In this document: positions 8,781-17,123 of the stretch, piece by piece
Layout: each line of letters starts with the position of its first letter
Position numbering within the stretch: position 1 is the stretch's first letter
Source of the DNA: Lysobacteraceae bacterium
Lineage (GTDB): Bacteria; Pseudomonadota; Gammaproteobacteria; Xanthomonadales; Ahniellaceae
Length of the DNA stretch: 64,000 nucleotides
Assembly (NCBI GenBank): GCA_002995625.1
Contig: PVBP01000001.1
Location: 1-64,000 of the forward strand
Reading direction: 5' to 3'
The notes under the pieces: generated by a model
The model's database searches: none
What the model saw: only the letters and a program-made list of their open reading frames with translations
Told to the model about the DNA's origin: nothing
Position numbers and translations under genes: made by a program

Positions 8781-10232
8781 TCAGTGCGCGTCGAAGCGCA
8801 CCGTGAAGCGCGCGCCGCCGAGCTCGGCACTTCGGTCGACCGAGAGCCGGCCGCGGTGCGCGCGCACCAGGTCCTCGACGATCGAGAGGCCGATGCCGTG
8901 CCCGGCGACGCGCTCGTCGCCTCGCACCCCCCGCTGGAGCAGTCGGTCCACCTGGTCGTCCGGGATGCCGGGTCCGTCGTCCTCGACGATCAGCTCGAGC
9001 CCCGGCCGGCGCGCGTTGGGCGGCCCGAGGCGGCGCGCGGTCAGCAGCACGCGATGGGACGCCCACTTGAACGCGTTCTCGAGCAGGTTGCCCATCAGCT
9101 CCATCAGATCGCCGACCTCGCCGAAGAAGCGGGCCTGCGGATCGATGTCGAACTCGCACAGCACGTTGCGGTCGGCATGCAGCTTCTCGAGGCTGCCGAC
9201 GATCGCCTCGGCCGACGGCTGGATCGCGACCGCGCTGGCGAAGGGCTGGTGCCCTGCCGCGGACGCGCGCGCGAGCTGGTGCTGGACGATGTCCTCCATG
9301 CGCCGGATCTGGCCGTCGATGGTCCGGAACGTCGCAGCCGGATCGTGCCCGCCGGACTCGATCTCGCCGCGCATCACCGCAAGCGGGGTCTTCAGCGAAT
9401 GGGCGAGATCCCCGAGCGTCCGGCGATAGCGCTCCCGTCGCTCGCGCTCGGAATCGATGAAGTCGTTCAGCGTCTCGGTGAGGCCAGTCAGCTCGCGCGG
9501 GTAGTGGCCAGGCAGATGATCGGCGGCGCCGCGCTCGACCGCCGCGAGATCGCGCTCGACCTTGCGCAGGGGCGTCAGGCTCCAGCGCAGCACCGCGAGC
9601 TGCAACAGCAGCAGCGCGGCGCCGATCACCAGCAGCCAGGCGCCGAGCGTGCGCCGGAACACCTCGAGCTGGCGGTCGAGCTCCTCCTCGTGCTCGGCGA
9701 TGTGGAACGTGAAGTTCTGGGCGTCGCCGTTGCGGTCGATCCAGCTCACGCCCTGGCTGTAGACGTAGACGCCGCCTACGTTGGTCGGCACCGGACCGAC
9801 GAAGCGCTCGGCGCCGGACTCGAGCCTGAGCTCGAACGGCAGCTCGCGGCCCATCGACGACGGCGATTCCCAGTAATAGTCGCGTCCGACGATGCCGGCG
9901 TAGAGGCCCGAACCGGGACGCGAGAATCGCGCGTCCGGGAGCGAATCCGGCAGGATCAGGCGTCCCCGCACGTTGAGCTCCGACCCGGCGTAGAAGGCCA
10001 GCGCGTAGGTCTTCAGGCGCGCCTGGACCTGCGAGACGCTCGATTCGTAGAACGCGCGATCGAGCGCGAAGAACGAGGCGCTGAGGAACGCGGCCAGGAA
10101 GATCGCCGATGCGACCAGCGAACGCGCCTGCAGCGACCAGGCCGGGCGATCCGCGCTGAGCAGCCGCGCAGCCAGCCCTCGATTCCGGCGCGTCGATGCC
10201 TCCGCCACGGTGCCCCCGCCCTCGCTGCCCAC
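8781..10232 (-). CDS. phoQ: PhoQ-like sensor histidine kinase
   Basis: Membrane sensor kinase, partner of the adjacent response regulator. The layout matches PhoQ: first membrane helix about 37-57, periplasmic sensor about 60-195, second helix about 196-216 and a HAMP-like linker. The histidine box LAHSLKTPLAVM has its phospho-acceptor at H278; HSLKTP is the typical PhoQ variant of the H-box. The ATPase half contains NLLENAFKWA (N-box), DDGPGIPDD (G1) and GHGIGLSIVEDL (G2). The sensor domain is acidic in places, in keeping with divalent cation or pH sensing, but this is inferred from the family. It lies 43 bases after phoP and is probably co-transcribed with it. Confidence 0.82.
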   Translation of the reverse strand: MGSEGGGTVAEASTRRNRGLAARLLSADRPAWSLQARSLVASAIFLAAFLSASFFALDRAFYESSVSQVQARLKTYALAFYAGSELNVRGRLILPDSLPDARFSRPGSGLYAGIVGRDYYWESPSSMGRELPFELRLESGAERFVGPVPTNVGGVYVYSQGVSWIDRNGDAQNFTFHIAEHEEELDRQLEVFRRTLGAWLLVIGAALLLLQLAVLRWSLTPLRKVERDLAAVERGAADHLPGHYPRELTGLTETLNDFIDSERERRERYRRTLGDLAHSLKTPLAVMRGEIESGGHDPAATFRTIDGQIRRMEDIVQHQLARASAAGHQPFASAVAIQPSAEAIVGSLEKLHADRNVLCEFDIDPQARFFGEVGDLMELMGNLLENAFKWASHRVLLTARRLGPPNARRPGLELIVEDDGPGIPDDQVDRLLQRGVRGDERVAGHGIGLSIVEDLVRAHRGRLSVDRSAELGGARFTVRFDAH

Positions 10233-10275
10233 GCCGCGGCACCGGCCGGTCGCCGCGGCGGGACTCGGTCGATGC

Positions 10276-10956
10276 TCAGTTCGAGCGCGGAATCGCGAAC
10301 CGGTAGCCGCGGCCGCGCACGGTCTCGATCGGCTTCAGCGTTCCGTCGGGGTCGAGCTTCTTGCGCAACCGGCCGATGAACACCTCGAGCACGTTCGAGT
10401 CGCGATCGAAATCCTGCTGGTAGATGTGCTCGGTCAGGTCGGTCTTCGAGACCAGCTCACCCGCGTGCAGCATCAGGTACTCGAGCACCTTGTACTCGTA
10501 GCTCGTGAGATCGACGGTCTGGCCGTTCAGCGCCACGGTCTGCGCGGTGGTGTCGAGCGTCAGCGGCCCGCATTCGAGGATCGGCCGCGACCAGCCGGCC
10601 GCCCGTCGCACGAGCGCGTTGATGCGCGCCAGCAGCTCCTCGACGTGGAACGGCTTCACGAGGTAGTCGTCGGCGCCGACCTTGAGGCCCTCGACCTTGT
10701 CCTGCCAGCTCGAGCGCGCGGTCAGGATCAGGATCGGGAACTTCTTGCCCTCCTCGCGCAGCTTGCGCACGAGGTCGATGCCGGTGAGCTTCGGCAGGCC
10801 CAGGTCGATGATGCCGACATCGAAGGGCATCTCGCGGCCCAGGAACAGTCCATCCTCGCCGTCCGCGGCGGTGTCGACCGCGAATCCCTCGCGCTTCAGG
10901 CGCGCGGCCAGCGTCTCGCGCAGGGCGGCTTCGTCTTCGACCAGCAGGATACGCAT
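10276..10956 (-). CDS. phoP: PhoP-like OmpR-family response regulator
   Basis: DNA-binding response regulator of 226 residues. The receiver domain has the acidic pair E7-D8, phospho-acceptor D51 in GIIDLGLP, and K in DDYLVKPF. The C-terminal OmpR winged helix includes DLTSYEYKVLEYLMLHAGELV and ends with the family-typical TVRGRGYRFAIP. The closest family by wording is PhoP (LVEDEAALRETLAARL, DGLFLGREMPFDVGIIDLGLP), which controls membrane remodelling and Mg2+ or peptide stress. It is the first gene of the phoP-phoQ pair. A PepSY-type gene lies upstream in the same direction with 176 bases between, enough for a separate promoter. Confidence 0.86.
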   Translation of the reverse strand: MRILLVEDEAALRETLAARLKREGFAVDTAADGEDGLFLGREMPFDVGIIDLGLPKLTGIDLVRKLREEGKKFPILILTARSSWQDKVEGLKVGADDYLVKPFHVEELLARINALVRRAAGWSRPILECGPLTLDTTAQTVALNGQTVDLTSYEYKVLEYLMLHAGELVSKTDLTEHIYQQDFDRDSNVLEVFIGRLRKKLDPDGTLKPIETVRGRGYRFAIPRSN

Positions 10957-11132
10957 CGATGGGCCTCCTTGATTGTTGGTCTTCTCGGGTTGCTGTCAGG
11001 CATCAGGCGCGATCACGGCGTGGGCCGAGACGCGCCGGCGACGGGCCGCGTCACTCCGCCGGCAGCTCGGACCGACGCGGCGGTCCGACCCGGAGGCCGT
11101 GACGCGACGGCCGTCCCGCCCCCCGCTGCCGG

Positions 11133-11681
11133 TCAATCCGGCGGTTCGGCCGGGAAGTCGTCCCGACCCGGACTACCCGGGCCGCGGCGGTCGAAGGCCG
11201 GTGCCTCGCGCCCATAGGGCTCGCGCGCGCGCGGCCCGCGGTAGGCGTCGTCGGGACCGAGCGTCGCGCGGTGCTCGCCGCTCCGGGTCGGACCCTCGGG
11301 TTCGCCCCGATGCCGGGCACGCCAGCGCGCATCCTCGTTCCGGGGCGGACGCTCATCCTGCCAGCGACCCTCGGTCCATCGCGGCTCGGCCCGGACGTCG
11401 TCCTCCACGCGTCGCACGTCGCGCGTGAAGCCGATCGGATCGCCACCGACCGCGCCTGCGATCTGCCGCACTTCCACCCGGCCCTCGCGCGTCAGCACCT
11501 TGACGCGGTGCACCTTGCCACCGTGGGTGCGCACGGTCTGCGCGGACAGGATGTAGCCGCCGGTCTCCTGGCGGATCCGATCGACCGCATCGCGCAGTTC
11601 GTCGGCTCGCGCATCCGTCCCGGTCGCGAGACCGGCGACGAGCACGAACAGGCTGACGAGTGCTGCGGGGGATCGGGCCAT
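11133..11681 (-). CDS. Secreted PepSY-like small protein with charged tail
   Basis: Predicted exported protein of 182 residues. ATG 11681 gives a signal peptide (MARSPAALVSLFVLVAGLA). It is followed by one PepSY-like unit (about 27-75): LRDAVDRIRQETGGYILSAQ, then VHRVKVLTREGRVEVRQI. The remaining hundred residues are a low-complexity Arg/Pro/Glu/Asp-rich tail, probably disordered. PepSY proteins are often found beside PhoPQ-type systems, and this one lies just upstream of phoP on the same strand. Longer reading frames to 11867 were not chosen because only the internal ATG gives a signal peptide. Function unproven. Confidence 0.7.
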   Translation of the reverse strand: MARSPAALVSLFVLVAGLATGTDARADELRDAVDRIRQETGGYILSAQTVRTHGGKVHRVKVLTREGRVEVRQIAGAVGGDPIGFTRDVRRVEDDVRAEPRWTEGRWQDERPPRNEDARWRARHRGEPEGPTRSGEHRATLGPDDAYRGPRAREPYGREAPAFDRRGPGSPGRDDFPAEPPD

Positions 11682-11818
11682 GACGAGCGGATGGTAGAGG
11701 CAAGCGCCGGGTCGTGGGACCCGGAGACTGCGTGCCACGCATTGAATTTCGCCTGAACTCGCCGGGGCGTCCCGGCCCGGCGAGGCCCCGCATTCACGGC
11801 GCGGCAACGCCATCGAGC

Positions 11819-11848
11819 GATAATTTCGGAAACTTTCGAAACTTCGGG
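11819..11848 (+). promoter_or_regulatory. Putative promoter and tandem operator of the GbsR-cyd operon
   Basis: A GATAAT -10-like element (11819-11824) is followed at once by two adjacent palindromes, TTTCGGAAA (11824-11832) and TTTCGAAA (11834-11841). They stand in an AT-rich island just before the regulator's ATG at 11855. Their position between -10 and start is what an autorepressing MarR/GbsR-type regulator would use. No convincing -35 was seen. Confidence 0.5.
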
Positions 11849-11854
11849 ATCGCC

Positions 11855-12421
11855 ATGGACCTGCCACCGCTCACGCAACGCTTCGTCCTGCACTTCGGCG
11901 AGATGGGCAGCCGTTGGGGCATCAACCGCACCGTCGGGCAGATCTACGCGCTGCTGTACGTCAGCCCGAAGCCGCTGAACGCCGAGGAGATCACCGAGGC
12001 GCTCGGCCTGTCGCGGTCGAACGTGAGCGTGGGCCTGAAGGAGCTCGAGTCGTGGCGCCTCGTGCGGCTCTCGCACCAGCCGGGCGACCGGCGCGACTAC
12101 TTCAGTGCGCCGGAGGACGTCTGGGCGATCTTCCGCACGCTGGCCGAGGAACGCCGCCGGCGCGAGGTCGATCCGACGCTGTCGATGCTGCGCGACGCGC
12201 TGCTCGAGAACCCCGGGCACCCGGACGACCAGCACGCCCAGCGCCGGATGCGCGAGATGCACGACCTGATCGAGCTCGTCACCGGCTGGTTCGAGGACGT
12301 GCAGCGGCTCGAGCCCGAGACGCTGAAGCGGCTGATGCGGATGGGCGCGCGGGTGCAGAAGGTGCTCGAGTTCGGCGACAAGGTCCGCGCGCTGCCGACG
12401 CGGCGCGCGGCGAAGGAGTAG
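11855..12421 (+). CDS. GbsR/MarR-family transcriptional regulator
   Basis: Winged-helix regulator of 188 residues of the GbsR type (COG1510). The N-terminal half has GRTVGQIYALLYVSP-like wording (here INRTVGQIYALLYVSPKPLN). The recognition helix region is EEITEALGLSRSNVSVGLKE, followed by the wing WRLVRLSHQPGDRRDYFSA. The C-terminal helices (WFEDVQRLEPETLKRLMRMG) form the dimer interface. It is five bases from the oxidase subunit I gene and shares its transcript, so it most likely controls the cyd operon and itself through the palindromes directly upstream. The ligand is not evident from sequence. Confidence 0.82.
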   Translation: MDLPPLTQRFVLHFGEMGSRWGINRTVGQIYALLYVSPKPLNAEEITEALGLSRSNVSVGLKELESWRLVRLSHQPGDRRDYFSAPEDVWAIFRTLAEERRRREVDPTLSMLRDALLENPGHPDDQHAQRRMREMHDLIELVTGWFEDVQRLEPETLKRLMRMGARVQKVLEFGDKVRALPTRRAAKE

Positions 12422-12425
12422 CGAC

Positions 12426-13790
12426 ATGGAACTCGATCCGATCCTGCTGGCCCGCATCCAGTTCGCGGCCAACATCACCTTCCACATCCTGTTCCCGACG
12501 ATCACGATCGCGCTCGGCTGGGTGCTGCTCTACTTCAAGCTGCGCTTCGTCGCGACCCGCGACCCGAAGTGGATGGCGGCCTACATGCTGTGGGTGAAGG
12601 TGTTCGCGCTGTCGTTCGCGCTCGGCGTCGTGTCCGGGATCACGATGAGCTTCCAGTTCGGCACCAACTGGCCGGGCTTCATGGAGACGGTCGGCAACAT
12701 CGCGGGTCCCCTGCTCGCCTACGAGGTGCTGACCGCGTTCTTCCTCGAGGCGGTGTTCATCGGGATCATGCTGTTCGGCGCCAACCGCGTGCCGCAGTGG
12801 CTGCACACGCTCGCGACCTTCCTGGTCGCGTTCGGCACCACGATGTCGGCGTTCTGGATCATGGCGCTGAACTCGTGGATGCAGACACCGGCCGGCTTCG
12901 AGATGCGCGACGGCGTCGCCCACGCGACCGACTGGCTCGCGATCGTGTTCAACCCGTCGATGCCGTACCGGCTCGGCCACATGCTGCTGGCCTCGGGGCT
13001 GACGGTCGCGTTCCTGCTGGCCGGCATCTCGGCCTGGCGCTGGCTGCGCGGCGACCGCGGACCCGACGTGCGCGTGGCGCTGCGCACCGGGCTTCTGATC
13101 GGCGCGCTGCTCGCGCCGACCCAGGCCGTCGTCGGCGACCTCCACGGCCTCAACACCTTCGAGCACCAGCCGGCCAAGATCGCCGCGATCGAGGGCGTCT
13201 GGCAGACCGAGCGCGGGGCGCCGCTGCTGCTGTTCGCGCTGCCCGACGAGGAAGCCCGGGAGAACCGGCTTGCGATCGGCATCCCGAATCTCGCCAGCCT
13301 GATCCTGACCCACGAGTGGGACGGCGAGATCCGAGGACTCGACGAGTTCAAGGGCGAGCACCCGCCGGTCGCGCCGGTGTTCTGGTCGTTCCGGGTCATG
13401 GTCGGCGTGGGCCTGCTGATGATCGCCGCCGCATTCTGGGGTCTCTGGGCCACACGCCGCGGTCGCGACCCGGGCCGCTGGCTCGCGCGCGGGCTCGTCG
13501 CGATGAGCTTCTCGGGCTGGGTCGCGACCGTCGCCGGCTGGTACGTCGCCGAGATCGGCCGCCAGCCGTGGCTGGTCCACGGGGTCCTCCGGACCGCGGA
13601 CGCCGCCGGCGACGTGCCGGCCGCGCTGATCGGCGGCAGCCTCGCGATGTACCTCGCGCTCTACGTCGGCCTCACGATCGCCTACGTGCTGACCGTGTTC
13701 CGGCTCGCGGCCAAGGCCGGTGCGACCGCCAGCCCGGCGCAGCCGCCGTCGATCGAGGCGCCGGCCACCGGAGCCCCGAGCCATGCCTGA
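12426..13790 (+). CDS. cydA: Cytochrome bd-type quinol oxidase subunit I (short Q-loop)
   Basis: Catalytic subunit of the bd-family terminal oxidase, which reduces O2 with quinol electrons in the inner membrane. At 454 residues it is shorter than E. coli CydA, fitting the short Q-loop, cyanide-insensitive (CioA-like) class. Visible hallmarks are the N-terminal QFAANITFHILFPT with the haem-ligand His20, SFQFGTNWPGFME, LNSWMQTPAGF and WYVAEIGRQPWLVHG near the C terminus. Multiple hydrophobic helices span the protein. It starts five bases after the regulator and its stop overlaps the cydB start by eight bases. Confidence 0.88.
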   Translation: MELDPILLARIQFAANITFHILFPTITIALGWVLLYFKLRFVATRDPKWMAAYMLWVKVFALSFALGVVSGITMSFQFGTNWPGFMETVGNIAGPLLAYEVLTAFFLEAVFIGIMLFGANRVPQWLHTLATFLVAFGTTMSAFWIMALNSWMQTPAGFEMRDGVAHATDWLAIVFNPSMPYRLGHMLLASGLTVAFLLAGISAWRWLRGDRGPDVRVALRTGLLIGALLAPTQAVVGDLHGLNTFEHQPAKIAAIEGVWQTERGAPLLLFALPDEEARENRLAIGIPNLASLILTHEWDGEIRGLDEFKGEHPPVAPVFWSFRVMVGVGLLMIAAAFWGLWATRRGRDPGRWLARGLVAMSFSGWVATVAGWYVAEIGRQPWLVHGVLRTADAAGDVPAALIGGSLAMYLALYVGLTIAYVLTVFRLAAKAGATASPAQPPSIEAPATGAPSHA

Positions 13791-14820
13791 GACGCTGATC
13801 CCCGATCTCGCGACGCCGGCCGGCTGGCTGCCGGTCGTGTTCCTGGGCCTGATGGCGATCGCGATGCTGGCCTACGTCGTGCTCGACGGCTACGACCTCG
13901 GCGTCGGCGTGCTGCTGCGCGGCGAGCCCGAGGCCGACCGCGACCGCATGATCGCCGCGATCGGACCGTTCTGGGATGCGAACGAGACCTGGCTCGTGCT
14001 CGGCGTCGGCCTGCTGCTGGTCGCGTTCCCGGTCGCGCACGGCGTGATCCTGGGCGCGCTCTACGCCCCGGTCGCGCTGATGCTGGCGGGCCTGATCCTG
14101 CGCGGCGTCGCGTTCGAGTTCCGGGTCAAGTCGGCACCGCACCACAAGGGCCGCTGGGATTTCGCATTCTTCGCCGGCTCGCTGACCGCGGCCTTCGCGC
14201 AGGGCGTGATGCTCGGGATGCTGGTGACCGGCTTCCGAAACGGTCCCGCCGAGATCGCGTTCGCGCTGTTCATCGGGGCCTGCCTGGTCGCCGGCTATGC
14301 CCTGCTCGGCGCCGGCTGGCTCGTGATCAAGACCCGCGGCGATCTGCAGCTCCGGGCGGTGCGCTGGGCCCGGCGCTCGCTCGGTCTCACCGCGCTCGGC
14401 ATCGCGGCAGTCTCGGTCGCGACCCCGCTGGTCAGCCAGCGCGTCTTCGACCGCTGGTTCCAGCTGCCCGAACTCGTGCTGCTGGCGCCGATCCCGCTCG
14501 CGACCGCGCTGCTGTTCTTCGTCGCGTGGCGCAGCCTGTCGCGGCTGCCGGTGCGGCTCTCCCAGGGCAACGAGTACGGCGCCTGGGTGCCGTTCGCGAG
14601 CGCGGTCGGGATCTTCGTGCTCGCGTTCTACGGCCTCGCCTACAGTCTGTTCCCGTACCTCGTGATCGACCGGCTGACGATCTGGGACGCCGCGTCGGCG
14701 CCCGAGTCGCTGTGGATCATCCTCGTCGGCGCGCTGGTCGTGATGCCGGTGATCCTCGGCTACTCGGCGCTCTCGTACTGGATCTTCCGCGGCAAGGCCG
14801 AGGCGCTCAGGTACGGCTGA
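13783..14820 (+). CDS. cydB: Cytochrome bd-type quinol oxidase subunit II
   Basis: Structural subunit of the bd oxidase, 345 residues. It has the family opening ...VFLGLMAIAMLAYVVLDGYDLGVG (residues about 20-45), then FWDANETWLVLGVG and a RGVAFEFR segment, and about eight membrane helices. ATG 13783 overlaps the cydA stop by eight bases. No small third subunit (CydX-like) was found downstream; the next gene, thrC, is convergent after 12 bases. The pair would give a high-affinity or sulfide/cyanide-tolerant oxidase under control of the leading GbsR-type gene. Confidence 0.88.
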   Translation: MPETLIPDLATPAGWLPVVFLGLMAIAMLAYVVLDGYDLGVGVLLRGEPEADRDRMIAAIGPFWDANETWLVLGVGLLLVAFPVAHGVILGALYAPVALMLAGLILRGVAFEFRVKSAPHHKGRWDFAFFAGSLTAAFAQGVMLGMLVTGFRNGPAEIAFALFIGACLVAGYALLGAGWLVIKTRGDLQLRAVRWARRSLGLTALGIAAVSVATPLVSQRVFDRWFQLPELVLLAPIPLATALLFFVAWRSLSRLPVRLSQGNEYGAWVPFASAVGIFVLAFYGLAYSLFPYLVIDRLTIWDAASAPESLWIILVGALVVMPVILGYSALSYWIFRGKAEALRYG

Positions 14821-14832
14821 CCGACGGCGCCG

Positions 14833-16125
14833 TCAGCCCAAGAGCACGCCGCGCAGCGCGGCGTCCTCCGCCGCGAGCGGTTCGGCCACGGCCGGTCGAT
14901 CGAGCATCGCCGCGAGCGCCGGCGGCACCGGCACCGGGTGCCCGACCAGCGGCTCGACCACAGTCTCGAACTTGGCCGGATGCGCGGTCGCGACGATCGC
15001 GAAGTGGCGGTCGTCGCCGGCCCGGCGCCGCCGTTCGAGGACCTCGACCGCGCACGCGGTGTGCGGGCAGAAGATCTCGCCGTAGCGGGCCTCGCCCGCG
15101 CGGATCCGCGCGCGGATCGCGTCGTCGTCGACCGAGTCCGCGCTGATGCCGGCACGCGCGGCGGGCCGCTGGTCGAGGAGCCACTTCAGCCGCTCGGCGT
15201 TCGACGGGTCGCCGACGTCCATCGCGTTCGCGAGCGTCGCAAGGCTCGCACGACCCTCGTAGCGGCCGCTCGCGAACCAGTCCGGCAGCACGCGGTTGGC
15301 GTTGGTCGCGAGCACGACCTCGCCGATCGGCAGGCCGACCTCGCGCGCGAGGATCGCGGCGAAGGCATTGCCCAGGTTGCCGGTCGGCACGATCAGGTCG
15401 AGAGGCTCGCCGGTCGCGCGCCAGCGGCCGAGCGCGGCGTGCGCGTAGTAGGCCATCTGCGGCAGCAGCCGCCCGAGGCTGATGCTGTTGGCCGACGCGA
15501 GCGGCCGGACCGCGCGCAGCGCCCGGTCGGCGAAGGCCGCCTTGACCATGCGCTGGCAGTCGTCGAAGGAGCCCGCGACCCGGAAGGCGCGCACGTTGTC
15601 GCCAAGGCAGCCGAGCTGGTGCGCCTGGCGCGGCGAGACCCGGCCGTCGGGATAGAGGATCACGACCTCGATGCCGGGCTGGCGGTGGAACGCGCTCGCG
15701 ACCGCGCTGCCGGTGTCGCCCGAGGTCGCGACCAGGATCGTCACCGGACGCGCCCCGGCCGGCACCAGGCGCGCCATCGCGCGCGCGAGGAAGCGCGCGC
15801 CGAAATCCTTGAACGCCGCGGTCGGTCCGTGGAACAGCTCGAGCACGCTCGCGTTCGCGCCCGCGAGCGCCTTCAGCGGCGCCTCGAAGGTGAAGGCCTC
15901 GCGCACGATCGCGGGGAGCTCGGCCGCCAGCGGATCGCCGGCGGCGAACGGCGCGAGCAGGCGGGCGGCGGTCGCGGCCAGATCACCGCCCGGCTCGAAG
16001 TCCCGCGCATCGAGCCGCGGCAGGACCTCGGGCACGTAGAGCCCGCCGTCGGGCGCGAGACCGGCGAGCAGCGCGTCCGACAAGGCCGCCTGCGGCGCCT
16101 GCCCGCGCGTGCTGGCAAAGCGCAT
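14833..16125 (-). CDS. thrC: Threonine synthase
   Basis: PLP enzyme converting O-phosphohomoserine to threonine, the last step of the pathway. The 430-residue protein begins MRFASTRGQAPQAALSDALL, typical of the long proteobacterial class. The PLP lysine lies in HGPTAAFKDFGARF, and a phosphate-binding/serine-rich ATSGDTGSAV loop follows. LDLIVPTGNLGNAFA is also characteristic. ATG 16125 was chosen because longer frames add Arg/Gly-rich out-of-frame-like sequence. It is last in the thrLABC operon, 23 bases after thrB, and convergent with cydB. Confidence 0.92.
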   Translation of the reverse strand: MRFASTRGQAPQAALSDALLAGLAPDGGLYVPEVLPRLDARDFEPGGDLAATAARLLAPFAAGDPLAAELPAIVREAFTFEAPLKALAGANASVLELFHGPTAAFKDFGARFLARAMARLVPAGARPVTILVATSGDTGSAVASAFHRQPGIEVVILYPDGRVSPRQAHQLGCLGDNVRAFRVAGSFDDCQRMVKAAFADRALRAVRPLASANSISLGRLLPQMAYYAHAALGRWRATGEPLDLIVPTGNLGNAFAAILAREVGLPIGEVVLATNANRVLPDWFASGRYEGRASLATLANAMDVGDPSNAERLKWLLDQRPAARAGISADSVDDDAIRARIRAGEARYGEIFCPHTACAVEVLERRRRAGDDRHFAIVATAHPAKFETVVEPLVGHPVPVPPALAAMLDRPAVAEPLAAEDAALRGVLLG

Positions 16126-16148
16126 CGCCGACACGCCGGCCGCCGCGT

Positions 16149-17090
16149 TCAAGCGACCTGCTCCACGATCGCGCCGGGACTGCCGACCGGCGCCACGTAA
16201 CGGTCCACCGCGTCGAGGCCACAGCCGAGCGCCTCGGCAAAGGCCGCGCGCATCGCGTCGGCCACCGCCTCGGCCGAGCCCACGTCTCGGCACCACGCGA
16301 AGACGCTCGGGCCCGCGCCCGAGATGCTGGCGCCGAGCGCGCCGGTCGCGAGCGCGGCGGCCTTGACCCGTGCGAAGCCGGGGATCAGCGCGGCCCGGCG
16401 CGGCTCGACCAGCACGTCCTCGAGCCCGGCCGCGATCAGGTCGACGTCGCCCTTGAAGCAGCCCGCGAGCACCAGCGCGAGGCGCTCGCTCTGGCGCACG
16501 ATGTCGCCGATCGGATAGGGCTCGGCCAACGCCGCACGCGCGCGGCGGGTCTCCAGCACCAGCGGCGGATGGACGAGCGCTGCCGTCAGTCCCATCGGCA
16601 CCGGAATCGGCACCAGCCGCTCGCGCGTCGCGAGCACCAGGCCTCCGACCAGCTGCGGGCCGACGTTGTCGCCGTGGACGCCGCCGCTCGCCGCCGACTC
16701 GCCGGCCAGCGCGAACGGATAGAGCGTCGCGACCGGCATCGGCCGGTCGAGCAGCGCGTTCGCGGCGACCAGCGCGGCCGTCGCCGAGGCCGCCGATCCG
16801 CCCATCCCCGAGCCGAGCGGGATGCCCTTGTCGATCTCGAGCTCGATGCCGAAGGCGACGCCGTGGGCCTCGCGCCAGGCCGCCACCGCGCGCGCGGCGG
16901 TGTTGCGCTCCGGATCCCGCGGCAGGTCGGTGACGACCCCGTGGATCGCTGCGACGCGCACCTCGCCCGCGGCGATGCGGCGCGCGCGCACGCGATCGCC
17001 GACGCCGCCGATCGCATGTCCCAGCACGTCGAAGCCAACCGCGGCGTTCCCGATCGAGGCCGGCGCGAATGCGAGCGCCTCATGCGGCAT
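16149..17090 (-). CDS. thrB: Homoserine kinase (GHMP family)
   Basis: Phosphorylates homoserine with ATP, feeding threonine synthase. The 313-residue protein has the GHMP features: the N-terminal [19 protein letters not shown], the ATP loop [15 protein letters not shown] (about residues 88-102) and the C-terminal [14 protein letters not shown]. It lies 33 bases after thrA and 23 bases before thrC on the same strand, so the order thrA-thrB-thrC is that of gammaproteobacteria. Length and motifs are normal. Confidence 0.93.
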   Translation of the reverse strand: MPHEALAFAPASIGNAAVGFDVLGHAIGGVGDRVRARRIAAGEVRVAAIHGVVTDLPRDPERNTAARAVAAWREAHGVAFGIELEIDKGIPLGSGMGGSAASATAALVAANALLDRPMPVATLYPFALAGESAASGGVHGDNVGPQLVGGLVLATRERLVPIPVPMGLTAALVHPPLVLETRRARAALAEPYPIGDIVRQSERLALVLAGCFKGDVDLIAAGLEDVLVEPRRAALIPGFARVKAAALATGALGASISGAGPSVFAWCRDVGSAEAVADAMRAAFAEALGCGLDAVDRYVAPVGSPGAIVEQVA

Positions 17091-17123
17091 CGGCGCACCC
17101 CGACGGCGGCGCGATCGCGCGAC

